Source: Plazaster borealis (Eukaryota; Echinodermata; Asteroidea; Forcipulatida; Labidiasteridae). From it: 64,000 nt of DNA. The notes under the pieces were generated by a model. It saw only the letters and a program-made list of their open reading frames with translations, was not told the origin of the DNA and searched no databases. The DNA lies in the NCBI GenBank assembly GCA_021014325.1, contig CM037476.1, positions 18,636,827 through 18,700,826 of the forward strand, read 5' to 3'. The translations under genes and the position numbers were made by a program. Positions 11,403 through 23,700 of this stretch are shown piece after piece; positions within the stretch are counted from its first letter, which is position 1; each line of letters starts with the position of its first letter.

Positions 11403-11705
11403 TTGGCCGATGAGAAGCCAAGCAAGCTTTTTTTTGGTATTGAAAAACAAAGAACCAGTGATAACATTATTAACAGCTTAAAAGACGATAACAGTCATTA
11501 TTATAACGATTCTATATCTATGTGTAATTATGTTAATTCCTTTTATCAGAATTTATATTCTGCTGAGAATGTTGACAGTGAAACTACCAACGAAATCCTG
11601 GAAACTGTTAAAACATGTAGTTTTCCTGATAATGTAGTTGATAATTTGGAGAGTTCCATTCAGGGAATTGAAGTTTGTCAAGCCATTGATCAAATGAACA
11701 TGTTT
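11403..11705 (+). pseudogene. Remnant of a LINE ORF2 (L1/Tx1-like), copy 1
   Basis: The frame reads LADEKPSKLFFGIEKQR, NSFYQNLYSAENVD and IQGIEVCQAIDQMNMF. This is the segment just N-terminal to the reverse transcriptase in L1/Tx1-type elements, where a KPxxxFFxLEKxR motif is followed by FYxxLY. Neither endonuclease nor RT core remains. It predates the unit duplication because copy 2 has it at 26955-27275 with additional damage. Confidence 0.6.
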
Positions 11706-14700
11706 GATATACGCCACAGAAGAACACGAAGTAATGGTTGTCGATGGTTAATACGTTTATTTGCTCACTGCTGATGGAGACTCTCACTGCCTACTCTCTA
11801 ACTTTCACACGGTATTTATTGTAAAAACCAAGACTACTTGTCACAGCAAATATAACCGTATAAGGCATTGTTTTACACATCATTAAGAATACATTTGAAT
11901 AATTATACAATACAAGAATATGTTTGGATGGTTTTACGAAAGAGGGTTGCACTAAACAAAATGTAGGAAGAAATTGCCCCATATTTGGGCATGCTTGACC
12001 AGTGTCCGGTGCTCCCTGTCATTACAGTGGAATGTGTATAAGGTGTAAGGAATGGAATCCCAAGACCCACACACACTTGGCACCATTTTCATAACTAAGA
12101 AGAATGAGACTACTATATTTCTGAAAGCATGGAGGTCTACTGACAATCTCACAGGACAATCTCAGATATTAATATTTGTATTTTAATTGAAGCTTTCCAT
12201 TTGGTGATAGTATTGTGCTTTCGTGTGGATTTTCTTTATGTATTTCATTGGTCAATTATTTAGAGAAACCATGTTAAATTAAAAAACATAAAAACATAAT
12301 GTGTAGTCCTTTAAGAAATAATTGATTCTGTTTAAGGCAATGTATGTTTTGTGAGTGAGATAATGAACGCTCATATACGTGCTTATTTCGACTCTGTGAC
12401 GGTCTGGTCCCTCATTAGGAAAATGACATTTCAGTACTATCACAGTCCATGTTAACGCAAGGAACTCGACATGAGTGCTGCAAGTTGATAACAATACTTT
12501 TCTTAAAGATGTAGTTTTCTCAACGATTTTTACGTAAGGAGATGTAAAATTACTCTGTATTAAGAGCAGAAAAGATTTCTGGCCCTCAACAATTGGCGCC
12601 ATTTTTAAATAGTAGGATGCAGACCACACTTTAATCCCGTAAGCGTCCGAATTCCTACCAAAAAACCTTTATCCTAAATCAACAATGCACTAGTTTAACA
12701 AAATATGCAAATATCACTGACGCTAAACACTAACACTTAAAGGGTCTGTATGCGTTTGGTAATTACTCTAAAAATTAATGGCAATAAACACTAACTTGGT
12801 ACGAAATACAGCAGCTTTGGATAGTTTAATGCATTTTGAGAAACTTTTCACTTCGAAATACTGCGGTTATTGAAAAAGATATCACTTTTTATCCCAAACA
12901 ATTTGATTCTGAGAAGCGTTACTGCAGTAACGTTTCTCAGATTTTGTTTTCCAATTGCAGATTATTCTTCCTGCGTAGAGATAACCGCTCCAGATTGTCG
13001 GCAATATCTCAAAAACGCTACCACCTTTTGAAATGAAATGTTCACTTGTTAGGTTTATGGTAGTATATCTACAACTATATAATATTGAAACAAACAGTGA
13101 GTTCCAATTACCAAAAGTATAAAATCCCTTTAAACTAACACCAACACTTAAGCTATACCCTTACCCAACCCTTTCGTAACTATAGTACTCAAACGCGATT
13201 AATGCACGTGACACAATGTTTATTTGAAATAGTGCGCTCATTTTCTATATAATGAATGAAGGAAACTTAAATCTATGTAATTATGAAAAACTAGTTTGTC
13301 GTCTTTTCTAACTTAATGCAAGAGCTGCTTTGCCATCAACTTATAACACAATACGACTAGTACACTTGCCCATTATCTTTGGCTTAATCTTTACAATTTC
13401 TTATAACACTTAATAAGTACCAGGCCTTTATGAAGGTTTTGTAGAAAGTAAACTAATTATCTAAAGAGACATTATCTGTTAGACTGTTAAGAATGGTCAC
13501 AAATTTACAAACATTTAAAGAGCGGTTCTAGGATGCTCTGAAATATTTAGCTTTTACATGTTTTTCCTATAGAAGGAGTCCCCAAGAAATATAAAAACAT
13601 TTTATGATTCCCTTCCTCACGCTAAAACAGGGTAAAAATTTCTTATCCTCGAAACACTCCCAGCCCAAAATCTGAAAACGCGAGGTCAACAAACCCTGCG
13701 ACGAAGGACTTTTGACGTCATCGGCGGCTAGTTAATAGTTGGACCTGCCTATATGAATGTAAGGAGCTAACGCAAATACACCGCAATACTTCACCATTTG
13801 CAATCAACACCGCCGTAAGTGTGACTCTTTAAAGGACGATCCAACATAAACAAAATCAGCAAGCCGATTTTACAACGGATTTATGATTTGGGGATTTTCG
13901 TTCTTTGAGAAGCGAGGCGATTCCGCAGCTCGGCTTGATTGTTAGTACATCGCTCTACACGTCAAACATTCAACCCTAACATAATACACACACGACAAAA
14001 ATTCACTCGACATGCTTGGGAAAACGGTTATTCCCACGACATTGCAATAATCATCGCTGGTGCACACGTTCAAACCGTATACAGCGCTGGTCCGCACGCT
14101 CATGGTCTGCGGAGCTTAGTTCCTTGGAATTTATATTTTGTTTATAACGAAAAACTACCCAACGTGTAGGCTTCATTTTACAAAGAAAAATTCGGATACC
14201 ATGGATGGACAGAAAGAGTATTTTACTGTATGATGTAAGTTTAAATTTGTTTCTTCTTGATTTTGTTTTGTTTTCCAAGCAAAGAGACGTTTATGTTTGT
14301 GTTCATAATGCTAACCGTGAGTTTTTTGCCGCCGATGACGTCCAGGGGTCAATGCATATCGTTATCATAGACAAACATTTTTTGACTTTCGGCTGAAAAA
14401 GCCGCGCGGAGAGGTTCATTTTTTTATTGAATTATTTATTACTAAATGCAAATGTGAGTGTAAAATGGTTATTAACCGGTATCTACGATGTCTATTCGGC
14501 CATAAAAGGAATATTATTATTAAAAACATTGAGAGCATCCTATGAACCACTCTTTAACAAAAGTATTAACTGATTCCACAGCTTACATTAACGCAAAGTT
14601 TAAGACCCATCTAAAATTATTTAACTTTAAACTTAAAAGAAGGGCTCTAAGGTCCAAGTCAGTTTTTGGATGCACTCTTTTTCCAATAGATAGAGTCCTT

Positions 14701-14831
14701 ATGAAAATGGGGGAAATTACAAGTCTCTTACCTCAGGTTGAAACAAGTGCAATTTTGTTTGTCAAAATCCAAAAATGTTCGATGACGTCACATTCCAAAT
14801 GGTCTATATACTTTCTTTTGCTGAGAATATT

Positions 14832-15300
14832 TAGTTCATTCCTGAATGTTGATGATATTCATTTGAAACGGCAGTGAATTTATCTTTTTGACTGGCGTAA
14901 AAAGTTTTCTTTGGAATGTATAGATACATTTCGTCTGCTCAGGACTACAAGGTCATTACTTCAATTTGTATAGATTTCATCAAATTGCTTCTGAATATTT
15001 TGGAGCTCCTGGTAAATGGAGTTTAGTGATCAAGAGTGGTCTTCATAGCTTTCTTTAGGCAAAAAGAAAGATTCATTTTCTAAGTAAAATTTGTATTTGT
15101 TGGTTTTGATTAATTTGTTTCCAATTGACACACATTTTTCATTTAATGACCTTTTGATCATTATGAGTATGAAATTGCAATTAGTGACCTTATAGCATTT
15201 AGTTCATTCCTGACTGTTGATGGTATTCAATTGAACGGCAGTGAATTTATCTTTTTGACTGGCGTAAAAAGTCCTCTTTGAAATGTATAGATACATTTGT
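14832..15300. repeat. Local duplication flanking a 270-bp segment (copy 1 only)
   Basis: About 100 bp (TTAGTTCATTCCTGA ... GACTGGCGTAAAAAGT ... ATGTATAGATACATTT) occurs at 14832-14930 and again at 15198-15300. Copy 2 has a single version (30898-30992). The intervening 14931-15197 is absent from copy 2, so this is either a tandem duplication in copy 1 or a deletion between direct repeats in copy 2. Confidence 0.65.
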
Positions 15301-17504
15301 TGTTGTTGTCCGATGACTTGATGTTTCAAATTTCACTCCAAAAGAGTAAAACATTAAATGACATTCCACACCATTGACGTGGGGTTATGTTAGAGACGGG
15401 TAATTCCCGCACACTTTCATGACGACTCTATCTATTCAAAAACGAGTGCATCACAAAACTAACATTGACCTTGGAGCTCCTGTTAATTTGAATACAAACA
15501 ACGAAACTCTACAAAGTTGAAATAATACGAGTTTCTTATAATACACAACACCTGCAGATCAAGATCGGACTACTTTAAATTGTAAACATAATAACAATGT
15601 CAACCTAATTAAACTGACTGCAACAGGTTTCCTGTTCGTAATGAGTGAAGTAATTTCACTGTGAGCCACGCCCCTTCGCACATATTGGATCCAACGATTG
15701 TCAGTGGCCAATAAGAAATGCATAAAGCTTTATAGTTATTCTTTGAGAATTTGGATTTCTGTAAGAATAATCATTCTTTGGAATAACTATCCATGATGGT
15801 TCACAAATGTTCAATGTTTTATTTGTTTCTGTTATAATAAATGCCCTTGGGGATTAAAATGAGTGATGTTTTTGTTAAACATACTTTTTTTCGAGTTGGA
15901 TAGGAAGTAGCGAGAACTTATAAAGCGTGCAGAAGTGTCACGTGCATGTGACGTAATTGTTCATAGCAAGTGCTTAAAAGTTTTATTTTTGGTTAAACTA
16001 CGTACTTTTCGGACAACTTGTGCTTTCTAGCAAACTGATTTAGTAGAAAATTCAAGTAACAATATTATACTCATGCAAAATAAAGTATTGCGTACATAAA
16101 GTACATAATAATGTGTTCAAATTTACGTATGTGGCACTAATGTCACATCCGATACTTTGACATTTGTCATTCTGTCGAGCACGCTCTATATAAAGGATTA
16201 AAAGACTCCTTGCATATTATGACGTCACAAGCTCAAACAGCGCACTCAATGTGAGGTCAAAGGAAGACCTCTCATTAGCCGAGGGTGCACCCTACTACAT
16301 AGGGAAAATACAGAGCGTTGGGCTCTCAAAATATTCTATATTAGACAGCTTTGAGAGCCAAATAAAAGGGGTATGCCTACAGTGTAAACATTTTGCACAT
16401 TATTGTGACCTGGGGGTTGTTAACTTCCAACTTGAGGTATTTTGGATTACACAGGCCCTGAAAAAAATGGTCCTATTTGGCCAGAGGTGTAGGAACGTTT
16501 GAAAATTTACACCGGTGTAGGGTGTTTTTATTTGGAGGGGGAATAAATACGACGGGCCTATCAAATTGAGTAGAGGATAAAAGTGCAAGAATCAATGGAT
16601 AATTTTCCCTTTACTGTAAAAAGCTGTGAGACTTTTAAGTATTTGTTGAAGTATTTTTGAATATTTGGAATTTTGCACTGTATGCATGGTCGCCATTTCA
16701 GTGAGCAAATGATTGTTTTACTATCATTGATAGGAATGGTGATTGTCTGCACTGATCTAATTTTGCATTAAAAGAGTTGCTTGCTGAAATGGCGTCCAGT
16801 GCACATTTCATATTTCAGCACGAGTTCCCCATCTTGAATTTTCAGCTCTCTATAATCTTTATGTTGGTAGCCAAGGGGTCTATATTGTCAAACACTGACA
16901 CGTTGCCTCTATAGGCGGCCCAAGATGGCAGCCCAGTGCAAATTTGACGGGACCCGACCGGGTATATAACTGACTATGTGCTTACTCGTGGATTGGAAAC
17001 ATTTATTGTATTCTTGAGAAATTACCTACAAATCTTTTCTGTCTGCAAAAATTGACTGCCTTCGCGTAAGCACCAGTCATCTCACTAACCATCACCAGCA
17101 GTTTTGTATGCACTTTATGTACGCAATAATAGTGTACAGGCCAAAGATGAATAACGAAATATTGTACATCTTAAATCACGGAATATCACAATACTAATGC
17201 ATTAAAATCGCCCAACAATTGTTTTGGTGGTGGCAATAACAAATATTTTGTTAAAGACTAAATTAAAATGAATTGAATAGACCACCTACAAATGCGTCAC
17301 TCAAGTGTTGGTTTTGTTATTGTAAACTTATATATTTACCGTTCACCTGTCAATTGCAAAATATCTGTAGATAGATGAGACTTTTGACTTGTTTTTATGA
17401 TGGCAACAGGTCTAGTAATGATAACACAAGTGTCACCAAATTTGTACTCGTTTAAAATAAATCGACAAATTCATCAATCGATAGTTTGAACTAATAATTC
17501 AATA

Positions 17505-17737
17505 CTATTTTAGCCATGAACGGACCACCACGTATACCATGCAGCCTGGCTGATCATTTGCCTTCAAGTCTCCAGCCTTTACATCGTAGAGCCTGCACTG
17601 ACCAGAGGTTTTGACGTAGTCGAAAGACAAACACTCGTTATTCATCTTTAAACACCTCTGGAAACAGCGCGTGAGTGACTTCATGTGAAGGACCGTCATG
17701 CCTGCGATGGCGAATGACGTGTCCGTAGTCATTGTAG
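17505..17737 (-). CDS. Gene 1 exon 5: PAN/Apple domain, stop
   Basis: Acceptor GCCTACAG, 233 nt, TAG stop at 17507-17505. It encodes TTMTTDTSFAIAGMT, then RCFQRCLKMNNECLSFDY, GQCRLYDV and PGCMVYVVVRSWLK. The spacing C-x3-C ... C-x-S-F-x-Y ... C-x-L fits PAN_1/Apple. Relative to 33285-33703 it lacks 48 nt between GMT and VLHMKS, which removes the first of six cysteines, and it lacks the 15-bp repeat linker. Confidence 0.72.
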
Positions 17738-20700
17738 CTGTAGGCAAACGAACAATGATCAAGAGAAGACAATGCACGAACAAATTAAAATAAATTAATA
17801 AACAGAGACGTTTATGGTTCATTCTGAGAGTTTTGTCTTTATACATCTTCAACATGGCTTTGTTTGGTCACAGTAAGCGAGCCACTGTAATTTCTTATAG
17901 TACTGAAGTGAAATAACTCAAAAGAACAAATTTCGAACAACATTAATGGGGTGAAATTCAGCACAAAATGTCTTCATAATGAACGGTACACAAAAACAAC
18001 AAATACATTCTTACTAAAATAATGTCTTACTTGTTGTTTGGGGACAATCTTGCATGGGGTGCTCTTCAACCATCACTTCACAAAGTGTTAGTGTATGAGA
18101 GGTTGCAGTAGGAACCGCGTCGTCCACACTGACGTACCGGGCAATCACGGGCGGGTTACAAGAAATTGGTATGTGTGCCCCACGGATCGATGCTTGGTCT
18201 GATGTCACTGGTGACCCACACGCGGCATTATTGAAAATGTCAGTCTCTAGGCCCGCTCTCACGATAGCGCCAGACAAACGCGCACCTGTCAGTGTAAAGA
18301 AGATATACTTACTTTAACTCAAAAACAAGAGACAGAAGATTCTAGAAAGTAAATGAAAAGCTTAATTTTTGTTTATTGTATTGAAACTAACAAATTTGAT
18401 TCGATTTTTGTTTAAGGATATCAATGTTTACCAGTTAACCCTTTCATAACCATGCCTTTGTTTTTGTTTTGTTTGTTTTGTATTTTGACGGTGACGGAGA
18501 CGGGGGGGGGGGGGTCGTGGCATATAGTCCCATCTCCGTTTTTCCAAAGTTCCCGGGCAATTTTTTATGAGACTTGCAACAAATATTCATTTCATCAAGT
18601 TCTACATGATAACGTAAACATAAATCCAAATAGCACTAAAGGCCATTTTTTTTGTAGTGTTTCGTCCATTTTTGATTAAAAACTCTCGTTTTCCTATTAA
18701 GCCTATTTCCTTTTTTTTTCTTTAAAAATGCTATACAATACAAAGTCAATAACGTGACATTGAATTCTATAAGATCTATTTGGGTTACCGTTAGGTCCCT
18801 ATGGGTGCTGTAATCAATGTTTTAATATTTGTTTTCCACCTAAAAACCTATATTCCCGCCATCTATGGGCCCCTGAAAATTCAAGGTGGCCGCCGGAAAT
18901 GTAGCGCTCATTTTGAATTCCCGCAATGCAGTTAACACTATCACTACAAAAATAAGTGGACATTGGTTGAAAAAGACATACAACTCAAAACGATAAAATC
19001 GTTAAACCCAATAAAGAACCCGATTAGGAAAACGGTTGCCATGGTATTGGCTAACCACCTATGAACCATTTTTATTTACAAAATGGTTTTAGATAAGGGT
19101 TAGGGAAAATCTGACAATTTGGCGGTAATCGGATGCAGCGTTATAAGGTTACATCTAAACAACTGGGGTGTTAAAATTGACACCATGGGTGTTGTCACAT
19201 AATAAATACCATAAAATAATCAACATTTAGTTAAAAAACACACTAATTTCTGGGAAAATGTTAGCAACCCATTTGTGCCCCCCCCCCCCCGGTCCTGGTA
19301 GCTTGGTATTTATTAACAACGTTTTATTTCCAATATTTAACCATACATTATGTTAGGACAAGTCAGCGTTAAAAAGTAACGGGCAAAAATATTGTGGGGG
19401 CACAATAATTGTTCCCCCGTGCTGATAGGGTACTGTAGTAACGGGTTGGTGTTTATTCATGATGTTGTGGCAATGAAGTCCCCTGCCGATATCACAAACA
19501 GCGCCCCCAAACATTCAACCAGTACACTGGTTTGTCACTAGCCCGAACATCTGACGTCACACTTCGAGGCTCGTGAATAACGCCAGATAGCGGCCTTGAG
19601 CAACTGGCAGGATCCTGGTAGTTGCTACCATTACATTGTGTATGAACAACATTACATGCAAACCTGCGCACCACCTTGTCCAATGAAATCATTGGGCATG
19701 TAAAACCAGTCCCTGTCTTTATCCAGGGACCAGTCTAGATTGTTACCAGATACCAGATCTAATTACTCATTATCTGTTCAATCCTCAACCTAGCGGTATT
19801 AAAATGATAATTCAAAGACTCTTTTGATACTTTTTAAACAGTTACCATTTCACTTACTACAGCAATCTCCTCTGTTGACAAGGGTGATACGACCGAGGCA
19901 GTGGTTGGTCCCCAAGTCCACTTTCCACCATGGATGCGAGTCGTTCACTAGAACAGGAATACATGAGTGTTGTGCAAGTTACAGAGAATTTTCTAAATGT
20001 GTACAATGATTTAGGTGACGCGAAAGAAAAAGAACGACTGTACTGTGGTTAACTCCCTTTCCTCCCACGTAATATATTTTTTTTAAAAGTTCGGAAGTTT
20101 GTTGAGATTTTTCCAAAAAGATCCATGTCTTGAAGGAGTACCGTGGGTTTGGGAGTAGGAGTGGTGCGGGGACCAATAAGACAAGAAATGCATTACACAA
20201 ATAAACAGGATTTCTATGTTCAAGCTCTATTTAGACCGTACCAGTCTTGAGCGGATTCAAACATTGGGTGGCGGGGGACCACTTTGGTCCCACGAACATT
20301 TCTTTAACGCGTAAAGGAAACAAACTCGCGGAAATTAACGAGTCCCGATGTTCGAACACGCCAGGGACTTGCAAAGTCTATCGTGTACAAGCTCATAGTC
20401 TAAACATCGACGCATTCTTGGATGCTGAAAACGCGCTGGCAAATTCTTTCAGGATACACTTACCAATGGAGTAAGTGCAACTCAAATCTTCCACACTTGT
20501 TCTTAGATCACTATCTATTGCTAGATCTGCTGACAGTTCAACTCCATAGTGTTTGTAAGTCGAGACCTGGGTGGCTTGCATTCCGCAAAGATTCAGAACT
20601 GAAAGTATGACACATCAACAGAAAATATTCAAAAGCCAATGATATATTCACTTATCAGTGATGTGTTACCGTTTCGATTGTTCAAGACTTAATGCAATTA

Positions 20701-23700
20701 TGTAAAACACTCACATGAGAAATCAATGCACCATCAGAATATTGGGCAAACCAACACGAGGATTGCAATGCTGAGCTAATGTGCTTCACAAAGCACAGAT
20801 ACCAGCCCGAAATAATGTTACCTGTGAAAACAAAATTACTGCTGACCGATGGGTGACTACAGGCCAAAAAATGTGTACACTCCGAATGGGCTCGAGCCAT
20901 TGAATCACTTTGGGGTAGGAAAAGGAGAAGCATTTTGTAAGCTTTCGTCAAATGACCATGAGCTTTGTCAAATTTTAAAAACATCCTCAGATAAATGCCA
21001 TTTAATTTAAATGAAAACAGTTTTTTGTTTTTTTTAATAAAATGACCACTGGCCAAAATATTTGCTCAGTCCAACGAACAGGCCCGAGAGAGCGGGGGTG
21101 GTATGGGTGCTGCAGCACCTCCATCTTGTTGGATGTGGGTGCTGGAATATACTAAAGCACCCCTACTTGTAGCAAATATGTTTCATAAATTCACCCTAAC
21201 ATGAACGGAAATCTTGGGTAAATACGTGTAACATGTCTTATTTAAAAATTACCAAAAAAAATTCATATTCGGCACCAATCTGTGCCCGGACGTCCGGCAT
21301 TATCATGTACTGTGCCACGCCCGTTTTTGGCCCTGCCTGTGTGTACGTATTATCCGTAAGACATGCGTACGATGCAGGATTGAAAGGGTGATTGAAAGGG
21401 TGTGTAGTCCTGTTTTTCAAAAGAGGCGGTTTTCTCATGTCTTTGTGTACAAACCTCGTGCTACCAGCGTCCCAATGGGGCAACCAAAAAAGACAAAACA
21501 TTAAACACAAAAACAAAAACAACCAAACAAGCAAACAAAAACAAAAACCTGCATTCAATCACACAATTTTAAAGAGTTTACTCAAACATAAGAATTAAAA
21601 TCACAAAAACTAAAGGGAAATGCCCCCCCCCCTCACAAAAAAATAAGTATATATATGAAATGCTCACATAGATACAAACAGAAACAGTCTGCTGACGATG
21701 ACTAGAGCAAGCTAGTCGAAACGTTGAGACCAATCCAAGAACTGACACAGTTAATTACGATCCTATAAGCTAAAGTAGTAGTCCCAACCTATTTCTATAC
21801 CATCCGCCCAGGTAATAGTTAATAAGCAGGACAGTTCTTTTCAGAACTGAGAAGTCTCCCGAACACTCGAACAATCTACTCCGCGGTAGTAGAATTAAGC
21901 AAGACAGTTCTCTAAGAACAAACTCTACCTGGCAAGTAGATACACACATGGTGTTACCGCAAACCAAATATATTGAAACCTCACCATGCAATGCCTCAAA
22001 TCCTATATAGAAACTGTTTTGTTTTTATATATAGGCCTACAAGCCAAAAATAAAGGATTAAAATAGTTCCTAACACAATTTTCAATGTAATAAGTAAATG
22101 AATTTAGATGAAAACTAGTTTTAGAAGAAACTCAAACTAAACACATAGGGGGCCTATTAACAAAAAACTAACAATAATGCTGCGTATAGAAAATATTTGA
22201 AAATTTTGATAAAAAAGCTTATTACATGAAATGGCTTTTACAATGCAGAAAAAGTGAAAACTCCGTGAGCGAGGAACCCACTGCGCGCGCCATACGACAC
22301 AGTAGGGAAATAAACAAACAACTCAGAAATAAACAAACGAACAACTCATGAATGACGAAACAACTCGAAATTATACGAATATTTCAGAAATAAAGCAACC
22401 TCCAAACCATTGGAGAGTTCTGATTGGCTGGTGGTCTGACGCGCTCCGATCCTCCACACGGCACTTGTGCTAGTTTAGCTGCGTCCCGACGTAATCGAGA
22501 TGATCTTGCGTGTGCAGTGTGTTCAGTGGACCAAATGTTCCTTTTTCTTAAGCAAGCCCCTTTACAGCGACTTTTTAAAATGTAGTTTACTAGTCTTTAT
22601 AAGATAATATGGCGTTAGTGTAAAACCAAATACATTGTCTGCGTGTAAATGAAGAAAAAAAGGTTTTAAAAACATCGAAATTATCCCATTAAAGCTTATG
22701 TAACAATTTACTCTGGAAATTGCTGCAACTGCAAGAAAGGGTAGAGGCAGTTTAAAACTATGAAATGTAGCTGAATGAAAAGTGACATGTCATGTGTTTC
22801 TGCATGTGGAGTGTGCTGTGGACATTGCTGCAATGTAGCAGATAAAATAGATACAGAAGAACTTGGTAGCGATGAAGAGGAAACAGAACAATCAAGCCAT
22901 TTGTTTTGGTTAAACTTTTAGGGCCTATAATGAGCTTACTGTCAGTTTTGACTTCTAAGAAGTATTTCTGATCAGAAAACTGTTGTATTTGTACTTAACG
23001 TGCCTTGAACCATGTTGAAAACACCCTCAAAACAATGTGATACACTTAGGTAGATACATTGTAACGTATTATGATAATGTAAGGTTTTGTTTACATTAAA
23101 AACTGTGTAATGAGCTCGCTGATTCACAGCACAACGTCTTCAATCAGTTGTAACTTTTTACAGGAAGATAAAATTACAAAATGAACATCACCACAGTGTT
23201 TCAAATTCACAGTCACTCCTATACCAAACAAGTAGGCAATGGTCGAGTGTATACAAGTTTGTAATGTCCCCACCCCTATAACATCATTTGATCAAATGAT
23301 TGGTTTTTGTATTAGTCATTATTTTTCTATCTGGCGATCAGCAGCTCGCCACGGCAGCTTCGTTGTACTATGTTTGTTATTTTGACCACGTGACCGTTTG
23401 ATCGAAGAAAGAAAGAAATAGAACTAAGGAGCTTCACAAGGCACAATTATCAGCCCTATGAAATAATTTGAAAATGCGACAACTACACTTGATTTTTTTC
23501 AAAATCAAAATGACCACTGTACTGCTGACTGAAAGTTGACCACTGGCCAAAATACATGTACAACCCAAATGGGGCTGATACGTTGAAGCATTTGCAAGTT
23601 TGATAGCTAAACAAAAGAAGCTTTATGTAAATGACTACTACTGACAACTTGATGACCCTTGGCCAAATTTCATAAACATTCTTAGATAAAAAAATTAAAA

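Larger units (their letters stand above)
10403..17504. other. Intergenic part of unit, copy 1
   Basis: About 7 kb between gene 0 exon 1 and the stop of gene 1, collinear with 25963-33284. It holds a low-complexity CCCCTCC region (10530-10620), a LINE remnant (11403-11705), a local duplication (14832-15300) and short conserved but unrecognised open frames (10803-11084, 14542-14877, 16251-16502). None of those frames is conserved in frame between the copies over its full length, so none is called as a gene. Confidence 0.5.
1..19525. repeat. Segmental tandem duplication, copy 1
   Basis: This stretch matches 19526-35430 nearly collinearly; for example 12701-13560 matches 28720-29600, and 17500-18300 matches 33280-34270. 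Copy 1 is longer because it alone carries a non-LTR insertion (3994-5762) and a TIR transposon (6460-10089). It carries exons 1-3 of gene 0 and exons 4-5 of gene 1. The repeat of the same junction (a run of C followed by AAACATT) at 19505 and 35425 argues for a real head-to-tail array. Divergence looks like a few percent, so mis-joined haplotypes remain a partial alternative. Confidence 0.85.

Noticed and set aside
14542..14877. 111-codon frame, partly conserved at 30498-30902
   Set aside because: Start and end differ between copies and no domain is recognisable. Could be an old repeat; too weak to call.
16251..16502. 83-codon frame in the intergenic region
   Set aside because: Its minus-strand counterpart and the copy 2 version differ in frame; nothing recognisable.
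18497..18512. G-quadruplex in the poly-G run of intron 3
   Set aside because: A single G run and a matching run in copy 2 that is shorter; no set of four tracts with regular loops.
20682..21056. 124-codon minus-strand frame upstream of gene 1 exon 2
   Set aside because: It overlaps the exon 1 relic in the wrong frame and is not preserved in copies 1 or 3 at that length.
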